Numbered from the stretch's first letter, positions 18,764 to 29,865 are shown. The stretch: 64,000 nucleotides of DNA from Gammaproteobacteria bacterium (GCA_021773635.1 JAJFJV010000006.1:62001-126000), one strand, 5' to 3'. Notes: a model not told the origin generated them from the sequence alone. Translations and numbers: made by a program.

Positions 18764-19645
18764 TTAAAGAAAACGGAACTCAAAACTCACCGCAGCCTCC
18801 TCGGTGGCAAGCAGTTCCAGTCCCACCTGGATGGGTGTGCCGGGTGGCATGCTGCGGGGAAGGCTCTTGTCTAGGTATTCCCCCGGCTCGAACACCCGGC
18901 TCGCAATGGTCTGGCCATTGACGTTAAACAGCAGAAACTGCAGCCGCGGCCAGTCTTGCGCAAAGCTTGCCGTATTCGAGAGTGCCGCCGTCACCAGCAA
19001 AGCCCCCTCAAAACGGGGGTGAACCCGGACATCACGCCCCAACACCACCAGCTTTCCCAAATCACGCCGTTTGCTGAGCACACAACCCGCGTGGGAACAA
19101 AAATGCTCCAGCCAGGGACGGACAGCGGGATAACGCCGGGCCATATCTTCGGGTGCAAACCATGCGTACTGAGCCACCAGCAGCAGCAATAACAGGAACG
19201 CGGAAACCAGCAACCAGCCACGTCGTCGACGGGCCCGCGCCGCATTTTCCATGCGGTGAAGGTCAGCCTTGAGTACATCCGGCACTTGGGAATCCCCAGG
19301 CTCTGGCGACTTTTCCACTGTACCCGGATCGCCCAACGGCGGGTCATTAGGCACCTCGGCATCAAGCCCGGAGTCGGACGGGATGTCTTCAACCTTTAGC
19401 GAAGGCAGCTGAAGTGAAGCCTCTATGGCCGCCCAGCGCACGATGCCATCCTTGCTGGACTCCGCTTCGGTTTTCAGGTCTTCAGGTAAGTGCTCTACCT
19501 CTCCTGCCGGCAAATCCTCACACAGGGCCGGCAAGGCATCGAAACTCTCCATGCAGTGGCCACAACGAACCTTGCCGCCTCCCTCTCGCAACGCATCAGC
19601 GCCGATACGAAACCAGGTGAGACAATGCTGACAGCGGGTATACAC
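18764..19645 (-). CDS. Zinc-ribbon and DUF3426 domain protein
   Basis: The 293-residue protein starts (GTG) with an MJ0042-type zinc ribbon, CQHCLTWFRI and VRCGHCMESF, at residues 4-35. An acidic linker follows, then a membrane segment after RARRRRGWLL (about residue 145), and a C-terminal DUF3426 domain with AALSNTASFAQDWP and GEYLDKSLP. The domain order matches a common gammaproteobacterial protein found next to prmA. Its function is unknown. It starts four bases after the prmA stop, so the two are co-translated. Confidence 0.88.
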   Translation of the reverse strand: MYTRCQHCLTWFRIGADALREGGGKVRCGHCMESFDALPALCEDLPAGEVEHLPEDLKTEAESSKDGIVRWAAIEASLQLPSLKVEDIPSDSGLDAEVPNDPPLGDPGTVEKSPEPGDSQVPDVLKADLHRMENAARARRRRGWLLVSAFLLLLLLVAQYAWFAPEDMARRYPAVRPWLEHFCSHAGCVLSKRRDLGKLVVLGRDVRVHPRFEGALLVTAALSNTASFAQDWPRLQFLLFNVNGQTIASRVFEPGEYLDKSLPRSMPPGTPIQVGLELLATEEAAVSFEFRFL

Positions 19646-19649
19646 CGGG

Positions 19650-20528
19650 CTATTTGCGCCGCCCGGTCAGTCGCGCCCACTCGCCACGATTAAAGGGCGG
19701 GTCCATCTCGAACCACTCACCATAGGCCTCGCTCACCATATCCGTCTGGGAAGAAAGAACACCGGCGAGCACCAGCTCACCTTCGGGGCGCACCAGAGTC
19801 GCGAGATGCGGGGAGAGCTCCACCAGGGGGTTGGCCAGAATATTGGCTACCAGAATATCCGCCTGCACCGTGGGCAATTCCTCAGGCGCAAGGGCGGTGA
19901 AAATATCGGCGACCTCGTTTTTTTCAGCATTTTCCCGGCTGGTCACCAGAGCCTGGGCATCGGTGTCCACCCCCCAGGCGGATGCGGCACCAAGTTTGAG
20001 GCCGGCAATGGCAAGGATCCCGGAGCCACAGCCATAGTCGAGAATCTTTTTGCCTTCAAGCTTGGCTGCCTCCAGATACTCCAGGCACAGGCCGGTGCTG
20101 GGATGGCTGCCGGTGCCGAAGGCAAGCCCGGGGTCCAGCAATACACAGACTGCGCCGGCCGCAAGCACCGGGCTCCAGCTGGGACAGATCCACAAGCGCT
20201 CACCAAAACGCATGGGGGCAAAGCGGCTCATCCACTCGCGCTCCCAATTACGGTTCTCCACATACTCCACACGACTGGGTGGCAAGGGGTCCGGTGCCAT
20301 GGCCGCGCGCAAGCGGGCCATCAGCGTGCCCTCATCGGCATCTCCGACGAACATGCCGGTCACCTCGGTCTGACGCCACAGGGAGTTAATATCGGGCAGG
20401 GGTTCCAGCCGGGGTTTGGGGGCACCATCACGCAGGGTGACCGCAAGCGCACCGTTCTTTGAAAGCACCCGCGACACCCGGGAAACATCCTGGGGGGCGC
20501 TTACCAGGGTTATTTGCAACCAACTCAT
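19650..20528 (-). CDS. prmA: Ribosomal protein L11 methyltransferase
   Basis: PrmA trimethylates lysines and the N-terminus of ribosomal protein L11. The 292-residue protein starts MSWLQITLV, has the SAM-binding motif LDYGCGSGILAIAGLKLGA at about residue 160, the upstream PGLAFGTGSHPST typical of PrmA, and the motif LVANILANPL. It follows accC by 61 bases, the usual order accB-accC-prmA. Confidence 0.95.
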   Translation of the reverse strand: MSWLQITLVSAPQDVSRVSRVLSKNGALAVTLRDGAPKPRLEPLPDINSLWRQTEVTGMFVGDADEGTLMARLRAAMAPDPLPPSRVEYVENRNWEREWMSRFAPMRFGERLWICPSWSPVLAAGAVCVLLDPGLAFGTGSHPSTGLCLEYLEAAKLEGKKILDYGCGSGILAIAGLKLGAASAWGVDTDAQALVTSRENAEKNEVADIFTALAPEELPTVQADILVANILANPLVELSPHLATLVRPEGELVLAGVLSSQTDMVSEAYGEWFEMDPPFNRGEWARLTGRRK

Positions 20529-20589
20529 GGAAAACTCCGGAACTCAGTGGCCCCGCGCGTACCAAGACGCCGCGCACCAGCTTCAGGCT

Positions 20590-21936
20590 TCACTGGTCCT
20601 CGGCGAGCTTTTTCTCCAGGTAATGAATGCTCTGTCCGCCCTCGACGAAGGCGGCATCGGCCATCAGATCCTGGTGCAGGGGAATATTCGTTTTAATACC
20701 ATCGATGACCATTTCCCCGAGGGCCGTACGCATGCGCGCAATGGCCGCATCCCGACTGTCACCCCAGGTGATCAGCTTACCGATCATGGAATCGTAATAA
20801 GGGGAGACGGTGTAACCCTGATAAATGTGGCTATCGAGCCGCACCCCGGGGCCCCCCGGAGGATGGTAACGCTGGATGCGCCCCGGGCAGGGCATGAAGG
20901 TACGGGCATCCTCGGCGTTGATCCGGCACTCGATGGCGTGCCCCCGCAGTTCGATATCTTCCTGGGTAAAGGGCAAGGGCTCGCCGGCGGCTACCAATAG
21001 CTGGGCCTTGACCAGATCGGTACCGGTAACCATTTCCGTGATCGTGTGCTCCACCTGCAGCCGGGTGTTCATTTCAATGAAATAGAAGCCACCGTCCTCG
21101 TAAAGGAACTCGAAGGTGCCCGCGCCCCGATAGCCGATCTGATGGCAGGCATTCACACACTGCGCACCCAGTCGATTACGCATCTCGGGGGTGATGCCCG
21201 GTGCCGGAGACTCCTCGATCACCTTCTGGTGGCGACGCTGCATGGAACAGTCGCGCTCCCCCAGATGCACGGCATTACCGTGCTCATCGGCGCACACCTG
21301 GACCTCCACATGGCGGGGATTTTGGAGAAATTTCTCCAAGTAAACCATATCATTACCAAAACTCGCACCCGCCTCGGCCCGGGTCAGGGAGATGGAATCC
21401 AGCAGTGTTGCTTCGCTGTGCACCACGCGCATCCCGCGGCCACCGCCACCGCCCGAGGCCTTGATAATCACCGGATAACCAATCTCTGCGGCAAGACGCC
21501 GATTCTCATCCTCGTCGTCATCCAGCGGCCCGTCTGAGCCTGGCACACAGGGCACACCCGCCGCCTGCATGAGCCGAATCGCCGAGACCTTGTCGCCAAT
21601 CTGACGAATGGTCTCCGGGCGCGGACCGATAAAGACGAAGCCGCTTTGCTCCACCCGCTCGGCAAAGTCGGCATTCTCGGACAGGAAGCCATAACCGGGA
21701 TGGATGGCCCCGGCATCGGTCACCTCCGCTGCGCTGAGAACCGCGGGAATGCTGAGATAGCTCAAACCGGGGGTGGGCGGGCCAATACACACCGACTCAT
21801 CGGCAAGGCGAACGTGCTTGAGATCACGATCCGCGGTGGAATGAATCGCCACCGTTTTCAGACCCAGTTCGCGACACGCCCGCAAGATCCTCAGGGCGAT
21901 CTCGCCACGGTTGGCAATAACGACTTTTTCAAACAT
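20590..21936 (-). CDS. accC: Acetyl-CoA carboxylase, biotin carboxylase subunit
   Basis: AccC carboxylates the biotin on AccB using ATP and bicarbonate, the first committed step of fatty acid synthesis. The 448-residue protein has [17 protein letters not shown] at the N-terminus, the glycine-rich ATP-grasp loop [14 protein letters not shown] (about 160), [15 protein letters not shown] (about 232) and the catalytic segment [15 protein letters not shown] (about 288). The usual VEHPVTEM reads VEHTITEM here, a mild change. It is cotranscribed with accB, 33 bases upstream. Confidence 0.97.
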   Translation of the reverse strand: MFEKVVIANRGEIALRILRACRELGLKTVAIHSTADRDLKHVRLADESVCIGPPTPGLSYLSIPAVLSAAEVTDAGAIHPGYGFLSENADFAERVEQSGFVFIGPRPETIRQIGDKVSAIRLMQAAGVPCVPGSDGPLDDDEDENRRLAAEIGYPVIIKASGGGGGRGMRVVHSEATLLDSISLTRAEAGASFGNDMVYLEKFLQNPRHVEVQVCADEHGNAVHLGERDCSMQRRHQKVIEESPAPGITPEMRNRLGAQCVNACHQIGYRGAGTFEFLYEDGGFYFIEMNTRLQVEHTITEMVTGTDLVKAQLLVAAGEPLPFTQEDIELRGHAIECRINAEDARTFMPCPGRIQRYHPPGGPGVRLDSHIYQGYTVSPYYDSMIGKLITWGDSRDAAIARMRTALGEMVIDGIKTNIPLHQDLMADAAFVEGGQSIHYLEKKLAEDQ

Positions 21937-21969
21937 GGGATTTTGGTCCGGAGATGAAGGAACCGCTCA

Positions 21970-22419
21970 TTATTCGATCACCATTAGCGGCTCTCCGTAC
22001 TCCACCGCCTCGCCGTTTTCCACCAGGACGCGGGTCACTACACCCGTGGCATCGGCCTCAATCTGGTTGAGAATCTTCATCGCCTCAATGATGCACACGG
22101 TGTCCCCGACCTCGACCCGCTGCCCCACCTGCACAAAGGGATCCGCCCCCGGTGCAGAGGCGCTGTAGAAGGTACCCACCATGGGGGAATTTACCGCATG
22201 GCCCTGGACTTCCTCCGCTGCAGCGGGAGGTGCGCTGGCCTCGACAGCGGGTATGGATGCCGGTACCGCCTCCACCGCGACGGCCGATGGGGCCATGGCC
22301 GGCGCCACGGCGCCGAGGCGGGAAATGCGTACCGACTCTTCGCCTTCACAGATCTCCAGCTCGGCAACATTCGAGCTCTCCACCAGTTCGATCAGCTTTT
22401 TAAGCTTGCGTATATCCAT
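21970..22419 (-). CDS. accB: Acetyl-CoA carboxylase, biotin carboxyl carrier protein
   Basis: AccB carries biotin between AccC and the carboxyltransferase. The 149-residue protein begins [16 protein letters not shown], has an Ala/Pro-rich linker in the middle (residues about 38-70), and a biotinyl domain with the thumb region [13 protein letters not shown] and the attachment site [13 protein letters not shown]. The modified lysine is that of EAMK. It heads the accB-accC pair and lies 81 bases downstream of aroQ. Confidence 0.96.
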   Translation of the reverse strand: MDIRKLKKLIELVESSNVAELEICEGEESVRISRLGAVAPAMAPSAVAVEAVPASIPAVEASAPPAAAEEVQGHAVNSPMVGTFYSASAPGADPFVQVGQRVEVGDTVCIIEAMKILNQIEADATGVVTRVLVENGEAVEYGEPLMVIE

Positions 22420-22500
22420 AATGGACGGTTCCCGAAAAATACTCTTGATGGTTGGTGCACCAGGCCACCCGTACGAGCGAACCCAGGCGTGTGAAATTCT

Positions 22501-22944
22501 TTATTTTTTATTCAGATACTGCAGTGCCGCCTGCAAGGCCAGCTCGTAACCCTGTGGTCCAAGGCCCACGATCACTCCCGCCGCGATATCCGAGAAATAG
22601 GATTTGCGACGAAAGGACTCGCGCTGATAGACATTAGACAGATGGATCTCGACAAAGGGTATTTCCACCGCCAGCAGGGCGTCTCGCAAGGCGATGCTGG
22701 TATGGGTAAAGGCCGCCGGATTAATGAGGATGAAATCCACTTCCTCGCTGACCGCTTGCTGAACACGGTCGATAAGAGCCGCCTCGGCATTACTCTGGAA
22801 ACAATCCAGACCATGTCCTGAATCTGCGGCCATCCTGGTGAGACGGCCCTCGATAGCACGCAACCCTTCGGCGCCATAAAGCTCCGGCTCACGATGCCCG
22901 AGAAGATTGAGATTGGGTCCGTTGAGCAGGAGGATTTTAGCCAT
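22501..22944 (-). CDS. aroQ: 3-dehydroquinate dehydratase, type II
   Basis: AroQ performs the third step of the shikimate pathway as a dodecamer. The 147-residue protein starts [20 protein letters not shown] and has the active-site tyrosine in EPELYG, the flexible-loop arginine region, the catalytic histidine in NPAAFTHTS and EIHLSNVY. The common NPGAFTH reads NPAAFTH. It sits in the conserved order cutA-dsbD-aroQ-accB, here with a shortened dsbD upstream. Confidence 0.96.
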   Translation of the reverse strand: MAKILLLNGPNLNLLGHREPELYGAEGLRAIEGRLTRMAADSGHGLDCFQSNAEAALIDRVQQAVSEEVDFILINPAAFTHTSIALRDALLAVEIPFVEIHLSNVYQRESFRRKSYFSDIAAGVIVGLGPQGYELALQAALQYLNKK

Positions 22945-23028
22945 GAGAGATCCACGTATTTTGCAGATGATCGCAGCAATTAAGCGCAGGATGCCCCATG
23001 ATACCCGCGAGCTATCAGATGTAAAGAC

Positions 23029-23562
23029 TTATGGGGAAGACTTCGGAAAGGGCAGTTCGAGGGTTTTAGTGATGGGCGGATAACAAAGTCCGGCATCGGC
23101 ACAGCCCTGATAGCGGACCCGTAGCGTGAGCTGACCGGGGCCATCGGCGCTGCGTTGTATGGGAAGCTCCGCCCAGGCCTGATCGTAATACACCTCGGTA
23201 CGCCCCAGATAGGCGTCTTCCTTGGGCTGGCCCGCAGGCAGATGCAGGGCACCGGTAGCCCGCACATCCGGGCCCACCACTTCAATGGCAATACGCTCAC
23301 GATAGAGATAGTAATGTTCTGCAATTCGCCAGCTCGCCACCACCTTGCCCGGCACCTGCTCCACGCTCAACACAAAGGCGACATCCGGATGCAGAAACTC
23401 CGGGCCAGCCCCACCCAAGCCCAAAATCTGCGCAACTCCACCTTTATCGTTCGCTGGTGAAATGGCGGGAGACGCACCTGTTTCGGCCAGCACTGGTCCA
23501 ACCGATATGGTGGCAGTCAATGCCCACACCACGCCAGCCATCCTTAGAAATATGTGCTTCAA
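23029..23562 (-). CDS. Stand-alone DsbD N-terminal (nDsbD) domain protein
   Basis: DsbD passes electrons from cytoplasmic thioredoxin to periplasmic partners through three domains. This 177-residue protein is only the first, with an N-terminal signal peptide (KHIFLRMAGVVWALTATISV) and the immunoglobulin-like nDsbD fold: FLHPDVAFVLSV, RIAEHYYLYRERI and the redox pair in YQGCADAGLCYPP (Cys154 and Cys160). The transmembrane and thioredoxin-like domains are absent; the frame ends at a clean stop, and the 84 bases to aroQ hold no remnant. Start is a TTG overlapping the cutA stop, which gives a complete signal peptide; an ATG at 23541 is the alternative. Confidence 0.85.
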   Translation of the reverse strand: MKHIFLRMAGVVWALTATISVGPVLAETGASPAISPANDKGGVAQILGLGGAGPEFLHPDVAFVLSVEQVPGKVVASWRIAEHYYLYRERIAIEVVGPDVRATGALHLPAGQPKEDAYLGRTEVYYDQAWAELPIQRSADGPGQLTLRVRYQGCADAGLCYPPITKTLELPFPKSSP

Positions 23563-23918
23563 GAGCCTAACCCCACTTCCCCGGAAACCCAGTTGAGATA
23601 AGCCGCAAATCCGGCCACCACCGGCAGGCAAATAATCTCCGGTAACTCGTCCGGATGCAGCTTGCGGACAGCAGACTCCAGCTCGGAATAACGCTCGATC
23701 CGGGTCTTGGCCAGCAACAGCCACTCGTGGCTTGTTTCCACCTTCCCCTGCCAGCGATATACCGACTCCACCCCGGGCAGAATGCTGACACAGGCCGCAA
23801 GACGCTCCTCTATGAGGACCCTTGCCATACCGCGGGCAGCATTCTCCTCGGGACAACTGGAGAGCATCACTACGTAAGCGCCAGCTTCTGTCCCGACTTC
23901 GCCACAATTATCTGCCAT
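23559..23918 (-). CDS. cutA: Divalent-cation tolerance protein CutA
   Basis: CutA is a small trimeric protein linked to copper and divalent-cation tolerance, with an uncertain molecular role. The 119-residue product shows the family pattern SSCPEENAARGMARVLIEERLAACV near the N-terminus, then SVYRWQGKVE, LLAKT and the C-terminal LPVVAGFAAYLNWV. The ATG at 23918 was preferred to a TTG nine codons earlier because homology begins just after it. The stop overlaps the start of the nDsbD gene by four bases. It is divergent from fxsA. Confidence 0.93.
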   Translation of the reverse strand: MADNCGEVGTEAGAYVVMLSSCPEENAARGMARVLIEERLAACVSILPGVESVYRWQGKVETSHEWLLLAKTRIERYSELESAVRKLHPDELPEIICLPVVAGFAAYLNWVSGEVGLGS

Positions 23919-24006
23919 AACTAACTGACCCCACGAGTTACTCAATACATCACAAATAACGGCTTGTTTATCATCGAACGGTGCCTACCTAATCGCCACC
24001 AGCATT

Positions 24007-24029
24007 GTGCCACCAGGGCTGCCTGGCAC
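24007..24029. repeat. Inverted repeat between cutA and fxsA
   Basis: GTGCCA and TGGCAC form a 6-base inverted repeat around an 11-base centre in the divergent promoter region. There is no T-run, so it is not a terminator. It could be an operator or chance. Confidence 0.25.
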
Positions 24030-24087
24030 GAAAGCGAATGAATTCACACCACTCCCCATCGCCACAAAGCCTTGTTATGGTAGCTCC

Positions 24088-24549
24088 ATGCACCTGTTCC
24101 ACTGGCTACTACTGACTTTCCTGCTGGTTCCGCTGGCAGAGATCTATTTTCTGATCCAGATCGGCGAGATCGTAGGGGCCGGGACGACGATACTACTGGT
24201 CGTCGGCACCGCCGTGCTTGGGGCCTGGCTGGTACGTATCCAGGGTTTCGCCACCGTGGCGCGTATCCAGAGCTGCCTCGCCCGCGGTGAGGTCCCGGCG
24301 TTGCCACTCATGGAAGGTGCCCTGATCCTGGTGGCAGCAGTTTTACTGCTAACCCCGGGGTTTATCACCGACAGTTTTGGCTTTCTCTGCCTGTTTCCGC
24401 CCACCCGCCGATTTCTGGTGGGCCTGGGATTAAGGAATTTTCAGGTGCATGCCAATCCCCCGCAGCCACCTGGAAGTCGGGGTGACGGCCGCATCATTGA
24501 GGGGGAATATCGGCGCGAAGACCCACCCCGGGACACCCGCTTAAAGTAA
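24088..24549 (+). CDS. fxsA: FxsA family membrane protein
   Basis: FxsA is a small inner-membrane protein known in E. coli for relieving F-plasmid exclusion of phage T7. The 153-residue protein starts MHLFHWLLLTFLLVPLAEIY and has about four membrane segments with the typical TAVLGAWLVRIQG and LTPGFITDSFGFL. The charged tail (RIIEGEYRREDPP) is cytoplasmic. Its place just upstream of groESL is the usual one. The frame extends upstream, but homology begins at this ATG. Confidence 0.93.
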   Translation: MHLFHWLLLTFLLVPLAEIYFLIQIGEIVGAGTTILLVVGTAVLGAWLVRIQGFATVARIQSCLARGEVPALPLMEGALILVAAVLLLTPGFITDSFGFLCLFPPTRRFLVGLGLRNFQVHANPPQPPGSRGDGRIIEGEYRREDPPRDTRLK

Positions 24550-24654
24550 CCATTTAGACAGCTTCGCCATCATTCCGCTGCAAATGGCTGGCGATTAAAA
24601 CTTTCCATTCTTTTCCCCCGCTATCTGTACGCCGGGTTAAAGCCCGCTCAATCC

Positions 24655-24683
24655 CTTGACAGGGCCCTTTTTGCCCCTATTAT
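24655..24683 (+). promoter_or_regulatory. Promoter of groESL, sigma32-like with overlapping sigma70-like elements
   Basis: CTTGACA (24655-24661) is followed after 12 bases by CCCCTAT (24674-24680), close to the sigma32 pattern CTTGAAA and CCCCAT. The same TTGACA is a perfect sigma70 -35 with TATTAT 16 bases downstream (24678-24683), one base from TATAAT. The transcript would start at or within the CIRCE element, so both heat-shock activation and HrcA repression look possible. Confidence 0.6.
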
Positions 24684-24709
24684 TAGCACCCGCTTGGGGT
24701 GAGTGCTAA
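24683..24709 (+). promoter_or_regulatory. CIRCE operator for HrcA
   Basis: The arms TTAGCACCC and GAGTGCTAA are separated by nine bases. The CIRCE consensus is TTAGCACTC, nine bases, GAGTGCTAA, so the left arm has one mismatch and the right arm none. HrcA binds this element to repress chaperonin genes. It lies about 90 bases before groES and overlaps the predicted start of transcription. Confidence 0.88.
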
Positions 24710-24801
24710 TTGACTCTTGATATTTCTCATTTCGACCCCACCTGCTATCTGGCGGTTCAATCCCGCATCGAATATTTGACGTATTTAGGAGACTTTATTT
24801 A

Positions 24802-25092
24802 ATGAACATTCGGCCCCTGCACGATCGCGTTATCGTCAAACGCAAAGAAGAAGAAACCACCTCCCCGGGCGGCATCGTCATTCCCGACAGCGCCGCCGAG
24901 AAGCCGATCCGCGGTGAAGTAATCGCCGTGGGCAACGGCAAAATTCTGGAGAACGGTGAAGCGCGCCCGCTGGACCTCAAGGTCGGTGACCAGGTGCTAT
25001 TCGGCAAGTATTCCGGCACCGAGGTCAAGGTCGGTGGCGACGAACTGCTGGTCATGCGCGAAGAAGACGTCATGGGCGTCATCGAAGGCTGA
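24802..25092 (+). CDS. groES: Co-chaperonin GroES
   Basis: GroES is the heptameric lid of the GroEL folding chamber. The 96-residue protein starts [20 protein letters not shown] and has the mobile loop [17 protein letters not shown] and the C-terminal [18 protein letters not shown] lies upstream of the ATG. It is followed by groEL after 52 bases. Confidence 0.98.
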   Translation: MNIRPLHDRVIVKRKEEETTSPGGIVIPDSAAEKPIRGEVIAVGNGKILENGEARPLDLKVGDQVLFGKYSGTEVKVGGDELLVMREEDVMGVIEG

Positions 25093-25141
25093 AGTACCGC
25101 CTCACAACGTTAACGATACGAACAATTTTTTCAGGAGTTAA

Positions 25142-26809
<1,668 letters not shown>

Positions 26810-26826
26810 GCCAGCCTTTCCCCCTG

Positions 26827-26860
26827 AAAAAACCCCGTCCTTCGTGGCGGGGTTTTTTTT
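26827..26860 (+). terminator. Rho-independent terminator of groESL
   Basis: The stem AAAAAACCCCG / CGGGGTTTTTT surrounds a short loop and runs into eight Ts. It lies 18 bases after the groEL stop and ends about 50 bases before glnE, so glnE should have its own promoter or rely on read-through. Confidence 0.92.
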
Positions 26861-26912
26861 GCCCACAATCTGGCTCTGTAGCCGAGCCACCCGCCTGGGA
26901 TACACTGTGCAC

Positions 26913-29780
26913 ATGCGCGCTGAGAGCCCCGAATCCGCCCCGTTTCCAGAGAAACTTCAGCTACTCGCGGAGCAACAAGGCGCCCGGGTCCTGAAGGCCG
27001 CAAAAACAGATATCCCTCTTCCCAACCCCGTCCGGCATGCATTCGCGCTGAGCGACTTTGTCTCCGACAGCCTGTGCCGACACCCGGCCATCTTCCAGCA
27101 ACTCTATGTTCAGGAGGATTTAGGCAAGCCACGCAGTGCCGCTGACTACGATGAAATTCTCCGCGCAGAGCTGGCCGACGTTGATGACGAGACTGAACTC
27201 ATGGCTCGGTTGCGGCGGATACGTCGCCAGGAAATGGTGCGTATCGCCTGGCGGGATCTGGCCGGGATTGCGGATATCGATAGCGTGTTCGCGGAGATCT
27301 CGGCCTTTGCCGACACCATGGTGCGTCACACGCTGGACCACCTCCACGCCCAGGAGCAGGAAAGGCTCGGCGAACCACGTAATGCCGAGGGACAGCCCCT
27401 CCAGATGCTGGTGTTGGCACTGGGAAAACTGGGTACCCGGGAACTCAACTTTTCTTCTGACATCGATCTTATTTTCGTCTATCCGGAAAACGGCGAGACC
27501 CATGGTGGCCGGCGCGAGCTCAGCAACAGTGAATTTTTCATTCGCCTCTCCAGACGTCTGATCGCGGTACTAAACAGCACCACAGAAGATGGCCTGGTGT
27601 TCCGCGTGGACATGCGCCTGCGTCCCTTCGGAGAAAGCGGGCCGCTGGCCATCAGCTTCGATGCCCTGGTGGACTACTACCAGACCCACGGCCGTGACTG
27701 GGAGCGCTACGCCCTGTTACGCGCCCGCCCCATCACGGGTGAACTGAACCGTGGCTGGGAGTTACTGGGCCAGCTGCGCCCCTTTGTATATCGCCGTTAC
27801 CTCGACTTTGCCGCCATCGCGGCATTGCGCAAAATCAAAAAGCTCATCAGCCAGGAGGTGGCACGCAAGGATATGGAGGATGACGTCAAGCTGGGCCCCG
27901 GCGGAATTCGCGAACTGGAGTTCGTGGTACAGGCCTTTCAGGTGGTGCGCGGTGGACGCATTCCCGAATTACGCCGAAAATCCATCCTCGAGCTGTTGCC
28001 GCTGCTGGCTGAACTGGAATATCTCCCGCCCCACACGGTAGCGGAACTGCAGCAAGCCTACCGCTTCCTGCGCATGAGTGAACATCGTATCCAGGAGGCG
28101 GACGACCGCCAAACCCACCGCCTGCCCGACGGGTCACCGCAACGCCTGCGCCTTGCGGCCGCCATGGGCTTTGCCAACTGGTCGGCCTTCATTCAGGAGC
28201 TAGCCCGCCACCGCGCCAATGTTTCCGCCCATTTTGAGCAGATATTCGGAGAACCCGTGCAGGCCGAGGAGGCTTCGATCAGCCAGTTGGGGCCCCTGTT
28301 TCGTAGCGATATCGAGGACCAGCAGGCAATAGAAATCCTCGCGGGCTATGGCTTTACCGAGGCTGAGGCGGCTTGGCAGGCACTGGGCAAACTGCTCACC
28401 AGCTTTAACGTACGGGCGCTGCACAAACGGGCGCGCAGACGCCTTGAACACCTGTTGCCACTGACTCTTAGCGCGGTATGCAGCCACGATAATCCACTGC
28501 GTTCACTGGAACGGATGCTGCCAGTCTTCGAGGCTATCGCACGCCGTAGCGCCTATCTGGCACTGCTCACCGAACGACCCGTCGCACTATCCCAGCTGAT
28601 TCGGCTGTGCGAGGCCAGCCCGCGCCTTGCCCACCAGATTGGCCATCACCCCATACTGCTGGATGAACTGCTGGACTCCCGGTCCCTCTATGCCCCGCTC
28701 GAACGCGAGGCCCTTGAGCAGGAACTTCAGCTCCAGCTAGGGCGGATAGCGGAAGATGACATGGAGCGGCGGCTCGATTGCCTGCGTCAGTTCAAGCAGA
28801 TCAATGTGCTGCGGGTAGCCGCTGCGGATGTTTTTCACACTACCCCGCTGATGGTGGTCAGCGATCACCTCACCGCCATTGCCGAGGTACTGCTGACCGA
28901 GGTGGTGCGCCTTGCCTGGCACGATCTGACCCAACGCAACGGCACGCCGCGTTGCCGCACCGCGGCGGGAGAGAAGGGCGCGGGCTTCGCGGTCATCGCC
29001 TACGGCAAGTTAGGCGGTATCGAGCTGGGTTACGGCTCGGACCTGGACCTGGTCTTCCTGCACAGTAGTGAGGGCGAAGAACAGGTCACCGATGGTAAAA
29101 AACCCATCGACAACAGCCTGTTTTTCGGACGCCTCGGACAGCGCATCATTCACTTGCTCAATGCCCAGACCATTACCGGACGGCTGTATGAAGTGGATAC
29201 ACGGCTGCGCCCCAGTGGTGCCTCCGGCTGGCTGGTCAGCGGCATCCACGCCTTTGAGGATTATCAGCGGGAGTCGGCCTGGACCTGGGAACATCAGGCT
29301 CTGGTAAGGGCTCGACCGGTCACGGGTGATACCGCGCTGGGAGAACGTTTTCTGCGCATTCGCGAGGAAGTACTCCGCCGCCCGCGCGAAGGGAAAAAGC
29401 TGAAGAGTGAGGTGTGTGAGATGCGAGAACGCATGCGCACCAACCTGAGCAAGGCAAAAGCCGGCTTTTTCGACCTCAAACAGGATCCGGGAGGTATCGC
29501 CGATATCGAATTTATGGTGCAATACGGCGCACTGCGGTGGGCCGAGCGCCTGGGCGATTACCTGCGCTATACAGACAACATCCGTCTCCTGAAAGGATTT
29601 TCCGATCTCGGGCTATTAACGCCGGCGGATGCCAGCCTGCTGGCGAATGCCTATCGCAGCTTTCGCACCCGTGCACATGCACTGGCCCTGCAGGAGCAAG
29701 AGGCCGTGGTTGAGGCACACGAATTTGAGGAACTGCGCACCGAGGTCAAGCGCATCTGGCATAAGCTACTGGCACCCTGA
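26913..29780 (+). CDS. glnE: Glutamine synthetase adenylyltransferase / adenylyl-removing enzyme
   Basis: GlnE adds and removes AMP on glutamine synthetase in response to PII, adjusting ammonia assimilation. The protein (955 residues) has two nucleotidyltransferase domains, each with its catalytic motif: GKLGTRELNFSSDIDLIFVY at about 170 and GKLGGIELGYGSDLDLVFLH at about 693, followed by GlnD-PII-linked helical domains. The ATG at 26913 gives a normal N-terminus. A GTG two codons earlier has a better spaced GGGA and could be the real start. Confidence 0.95.
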   Translation: MRAESPESAPFPEKLQLLAEQQGARVLKAAKTDIPLPNPVRHAFALSDFVSDSLCRHPAIFQQLYVQEDLGKPRSAADYDEILRAELADVDDETELMARLRRIRRQEMVRIAWRDLAGIADIDSVFAEISAFADTMVRHTLDHLHAQEQERLGEPRNAEGQPLQMLVLALGKLGTRELNFSSDIDLIFVYPENGETHGGRRELSNSEFFIRLSRRLIAVLNSTTEDGLVFRVDMRLRPFGESGPLAISFDALVDYYQTHGRDWERYALLRARPITGELNRGWELLGQLRPFVYRRYLDFAAIAALRKIKKLISQEVARKDMEDDVKLGPGGIRELEFVVQAFQVVRGGRIPELRRKSILELLPLLAELEYLPPHTVAELQQAYRFLRMSEHRIQEADDRQTHRLPDGSPQRLRLAAAMGFANWSAFIQELARHRANVSAHFEQIFGEPVQAEEASISQLGPLFRSDIEDQQAIEILAGYGFTEAEAAWQALGKLLTSFNVRALHKRARRRLEHLLPLTLSAVCSHDNPLRSLERMLPVFEAIARRSAYLALLTERPVALSQLIRLCEASPRLAHQIGHHPILLDELLDSRSLYAPLEREALEQELQLQLGRIAEDDMERRLDCLRQFKQINVLRVAAADVFHTTPLMVVSDHLTAIAEVLLTEVVRLAWHDLTQRNGTPRCRTAAGEKGAGFAVIAYGKLGGIELGYGSDLDLVFLHSSEGEEQVTDGKKPIDNSLFFGRLGQRIIHLLNAQTITGRLYEVDTRLRPSGASGWLVSGIHAFEDYQRESAWTWEHQALVRARPVTGDTALGERFLRIREEVLRRPREGKKLKSEVCEMRERMRTNLSKAKAGFFDLKQDPGGIADIEFMVQYGALRWAERLGDYLRYTDNIRLLKGFSDLGLLTPADASLLANAYRSFRTRAHALALQEQEAVVEAHEFEELRTEVKRIWHKLLAP

Positions 29781-29802
29781 GCAAGATGCCCGGCGCAGCG
29801 CA

Positions 29803-29865
29803 ATGAAAATAGATATCCGCCCCATCAGCACGGGCGAGATCACAGCGGTTTTGGAGACAGTTTGA
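29803..29865 (+). CDS. Possible 20-codon leader peptide coupled to ilvE
   Basis: Between glnE and ilvE an ATG opens a frame encoding MKIDIRPISTGEITAVLETV, whose TGA overlaps the ilvE ATG by one base. The ilvE ribosome-binding site GGAG lies inside it, so if translated it would couple to ilvE. Three Ile, two Val and one Leu occur among 20 residues, but no attenuator hairpins are evident and its own ribosome site is weak. It may be chance. Confidence 0.25.
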   Translation: MKIDIRPISTGEITAVLETV

